The notes beneath the pieces were generated by a model. The model was not told the origin of the DNA, searched no databases, and saw only the letters and a list, made by a program, of their open reading frames with translations. A DNA stretch of 64,000 nucleotides from assembly GCA_002314145.1 (NCBI GenBank), contig DCCG01000006.1:102645-166644 (forward strand), in the 5' to 3' direction. Positions within the stretch are counted from its first letter, which is position 1; each line of letters starts with the position of its first letter. The position numbers were made by a program, and so were the translations under genes. The DNA comes from Thalassolituus sp. UBA1087. Lineage in GTDB: Bacteria; Pseudomonadota; Gammaproteobacteria; Pseudomonadales; Oceanobacteraceae. Below are positions 62,446 to 64,000 of this stretch, in pieces.

Positions 62446-64000
62446 ATGACCAGGTCCAGAGCAATTCAGACAAGCCGCAACAGCATGCCGGTAATCTATC
62501 AGGTATCCAGGCTGACCCGCGCCGTGCGCCACGCTAGCTACAAGATGTGTGGTGTCAGTAAGACCGTCGGCAAACGCTTTTTTGTTGGCCTGGTATCCGG
62601 CTCCCTGGTATTTCCTGTGTATCCGGTGATGGCGGATAATTTGCCGACCGGTGGCGTGGTTGTTGGTGGCGGCGCAACTATAACCGATGGCCTCATCGAG
62701 AACACCAATATAACTACTATTGATCAGACAGCAGACCGGGTTCGGATTGATTGGGGCAGCTTCAATATTGCAAATGGTTATGAAGTTAATTTTAACCAGA
62801 ATTCAGAGCAGGTTGCTATTAATTTGGTTAATGAGTCCGGTGGGCTTTCCACTATTGCCGGTGATTTAAACGCTGGTGGTCATATTGTACTGGTTAATCC
62901 ATCTGGTATTACGTTCGCTGACGGTGCAACGATAAGTGTTAATTCATTAGTGGCTTCGACGTTATCGTTTTCGGATGATCAGTTGGATGATTCAGGTAGT
63001 GCTTTAAACCAATTTTTGAGTAGCACAAGGAATAATCTAGAGTTTGATAAAAATCAATCAGGAGAAATAATAAACAATGTAGGTATTACTGCTGCATCCA
63101 GCATAGTGATGCTAAGTAGTAATATTAGTAATAATTCTGACGCGTTGATATCCGCCGATTATGTATATCTGGGAGGGAGCGGTGACGGAGCAACGGTAAC
63201 CTTTGCCGGTGAACGTTTCGGTGTGGAGGTGACTAGTATTGATGGTGGCAACTCTCACGATATTAACATTACTAACTCAGGTATTATTGAAGGGCATGAG
63301 ATTTATTTAACTGCAGCCCAGGTCGATCGTACACTAGAATCAGCAGTAAATAATAAAGGTACAATTAAGGCTACTGAGTTAGAGCTGGATACGAGTGGCA
63401 ATATTTATTTAGCAGGTAATGAAGTGTCGTTATCAGCAGGTTCATCCATTAATAGCGACGTTGGCCTCACAAGCAGTTCCTTGCATATTGGTGGAGAAAG
63501 TAATCCCGTTAATAAACTGACTATAGAAGCTGACGCCTCAGTTTCTACTAGTAACAATACCGCCTACACAACCAATCTGGATTACACGCAAAACTCAGCA
63601 GATGACAGTGTCGCTTTAACAGGGGCTTCTGGTGAAGTGCTCGCCAGAAATATCACGGTTAAAGAACTGTCTTCGGTGAAACTTAATGAAGGCACGCTGA
63701 CCGGTACGGCAGGCTCGGATACGTTTAAAATCACAGGTAAAAATGCATTACGCAGCCAGGAAATTGCCTTCAGTGGTGTAGGGGCAGTGGATGGCGGAGC
63801 GAACACCTCCGGTGACGGCGATAAAGTCACAGCCGTCGCAGACGGTACAGCAACGCTGGTCGCGTCAGATACGTCGGACATGGCGGAGGGCAATAGCCTC
63901 AGCACCTCTGATATCGATTTCAGCAACATTGAAGTTGCCGATCTGAATGGAGGCACTCTGTCCGGCAGCACCGATAATGACAGCTTCACCGTCAGCGACA
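62446..64000 (+). CDS. TpsA filamentous adhesin/exoprotein, start of gene only
   Basis: 518 codons in the window, no stop, runs off the right edge. ATG 62446 has CGGAGCAGG before it. A long signal (about 63 residues, basic start, ending PVYPVMA) precedes the TPS secretion domain, with WGSFNIANGYEVNF and LVNPSGITFADGA matching the conserved NxxG/NPxG motifs. From about residue 410 a repeat begins (NEGTLTGTAGSDTFKI; then NGGTLSGSTDNDSFTV about 88 residues later), suggesting a long repetitive adhesin. The segment from about 62900 to 63400 is clearly more AT-rich than the repeat part, so the gene is a mosaic. Partner of TpsB upstream. Confidence 0.85.
   Translation, partial: MTRSRAIQTSRNSMPVIYQVSRLTRAVRHASYKMCGVSKTVGKRFFVGLVSGSLVFPVYPVMADNLPTGGVVVGGGATITDGLIENTNITTIDQTADRVRIDWGSFNIANGYEVNFNQNSEQVAINLVNESGGLSTIAGDLNAGGHIVLVNPSGITFADGATISVNSLVASTLSFSDDQLDDSGSALNQFLSSTRNNLEFDKNQSGEIINNVGITAASSIVMLSSNISNNSDALISADYVYLGGSGDGATVTFAGERFGVEVTSIDGGNSHDINITNSGIIEGHEIYLTAAQVDRTLESAVNNKGTIKATELELDTSGNIYLAGNEVSLSAGSSINSDVGLTSSSLHIGGESNPVNKLTIEADASVSTSNNTAYTTNLDYTQNSADDSVALTGASGEVLARNITVKELSSVKLNEGTLTGTAGSDTFKITGKNALRSQEIAFSGVGAVDGGANTSGDGDKVTAVADGTATLVASDTSDMAEGNSLSTSDIDFSNIEVADLNGGTLSGSTDNDSFTVSD

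Noticed and set aside
63582..63989. 135-residue Ser/Pro/Val-rich frame on the minus strand
   Set aside because: Antisense to the repeat part of tpsA; low-complexity reading caused by the repeats.

Overview
The window comes from a Gram-negative gammaproteobacterium with moderate GC content, most like a marine Oceanospirillales-type heterotroph. That placement is inferred from the gene set (PuuD urate oxidase, a Tsx-family nucleoside porin, PhoD, orphan T6SS parts, two-partner secretion, a RAYT) and not from a marker gene. No rRNA, tRNA or CRISPR array was seen.

1-16.6 kb is a purine salvage and catabolism locus. On the minus strand are an 8-oxoguanine deaminase cut by the left edge, a RutR-like TetR regulator, a Tsx-family outer-membrane channel and a nucleoside-type ABC transporter (ATPase plus two permeases). 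Divergent from these is a tight nine-gene plus-strand operon, xdhA-xdhB-xdhC-alc-uraD-uraH-allA-guaD-puuD. Together they take up nucleosides or bases, deaminate guanine, oxidise hypoxanthine and xanthine to urate, oxidise urate at the membrane and take the product down to glyoxylate and urea. Allantoinase and the transporter's binding protein are not in the window. Three palindromes of the RutR type (TGACCA-N2-TGGTC) lie before the channel gene and in the divergent transporter/xdhA region, so one regulator plausibly controls uptake and breakdown.

16.8-25.5 kb holds genes I do not recognise: two related membrane proteins, one looking like the other with its middle removed, a 1239-residue protein with an acidic tract, and two paralogous Gly/Ser-rich lipoproteins that share an 18-bp palindrome upstream. 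25.9-47.2 kb is mostly housekeeping and accessory metabolism: rlhA, transketolase, an isomerase-like/GNAT/nitrilase trio, two tandem MFS exporters, a GDSL lipase lipoprotein, a YdeP-type molybdoenzyme with fdhD and a LysR gene, a pirin, an SDR, a hotdog thioesterase, an M48 protease with a DUF898 membrane protein, and an MBL hydrolase.

47.2-48.2 kb is a gene-free kilobase with paired DnaA boxes flanking an AT-rich stretch, a possible minus-strand structured RNA, and a triple Pho box in front of phoD. 50-57.7 kb is an orphan type VI secretion cassette (hcp, vgrG, a probable adaptor, PAAR, lipoprotein, class 3 lipase and two AT-rich unknown genes). Beyond it are a RAYT transposase whose HUH histidines are replaced, a PP2C phosphatase, and a two-partner secretion pair (tpsB and the start of a large tpsA adhesin) that runs off the right edge.
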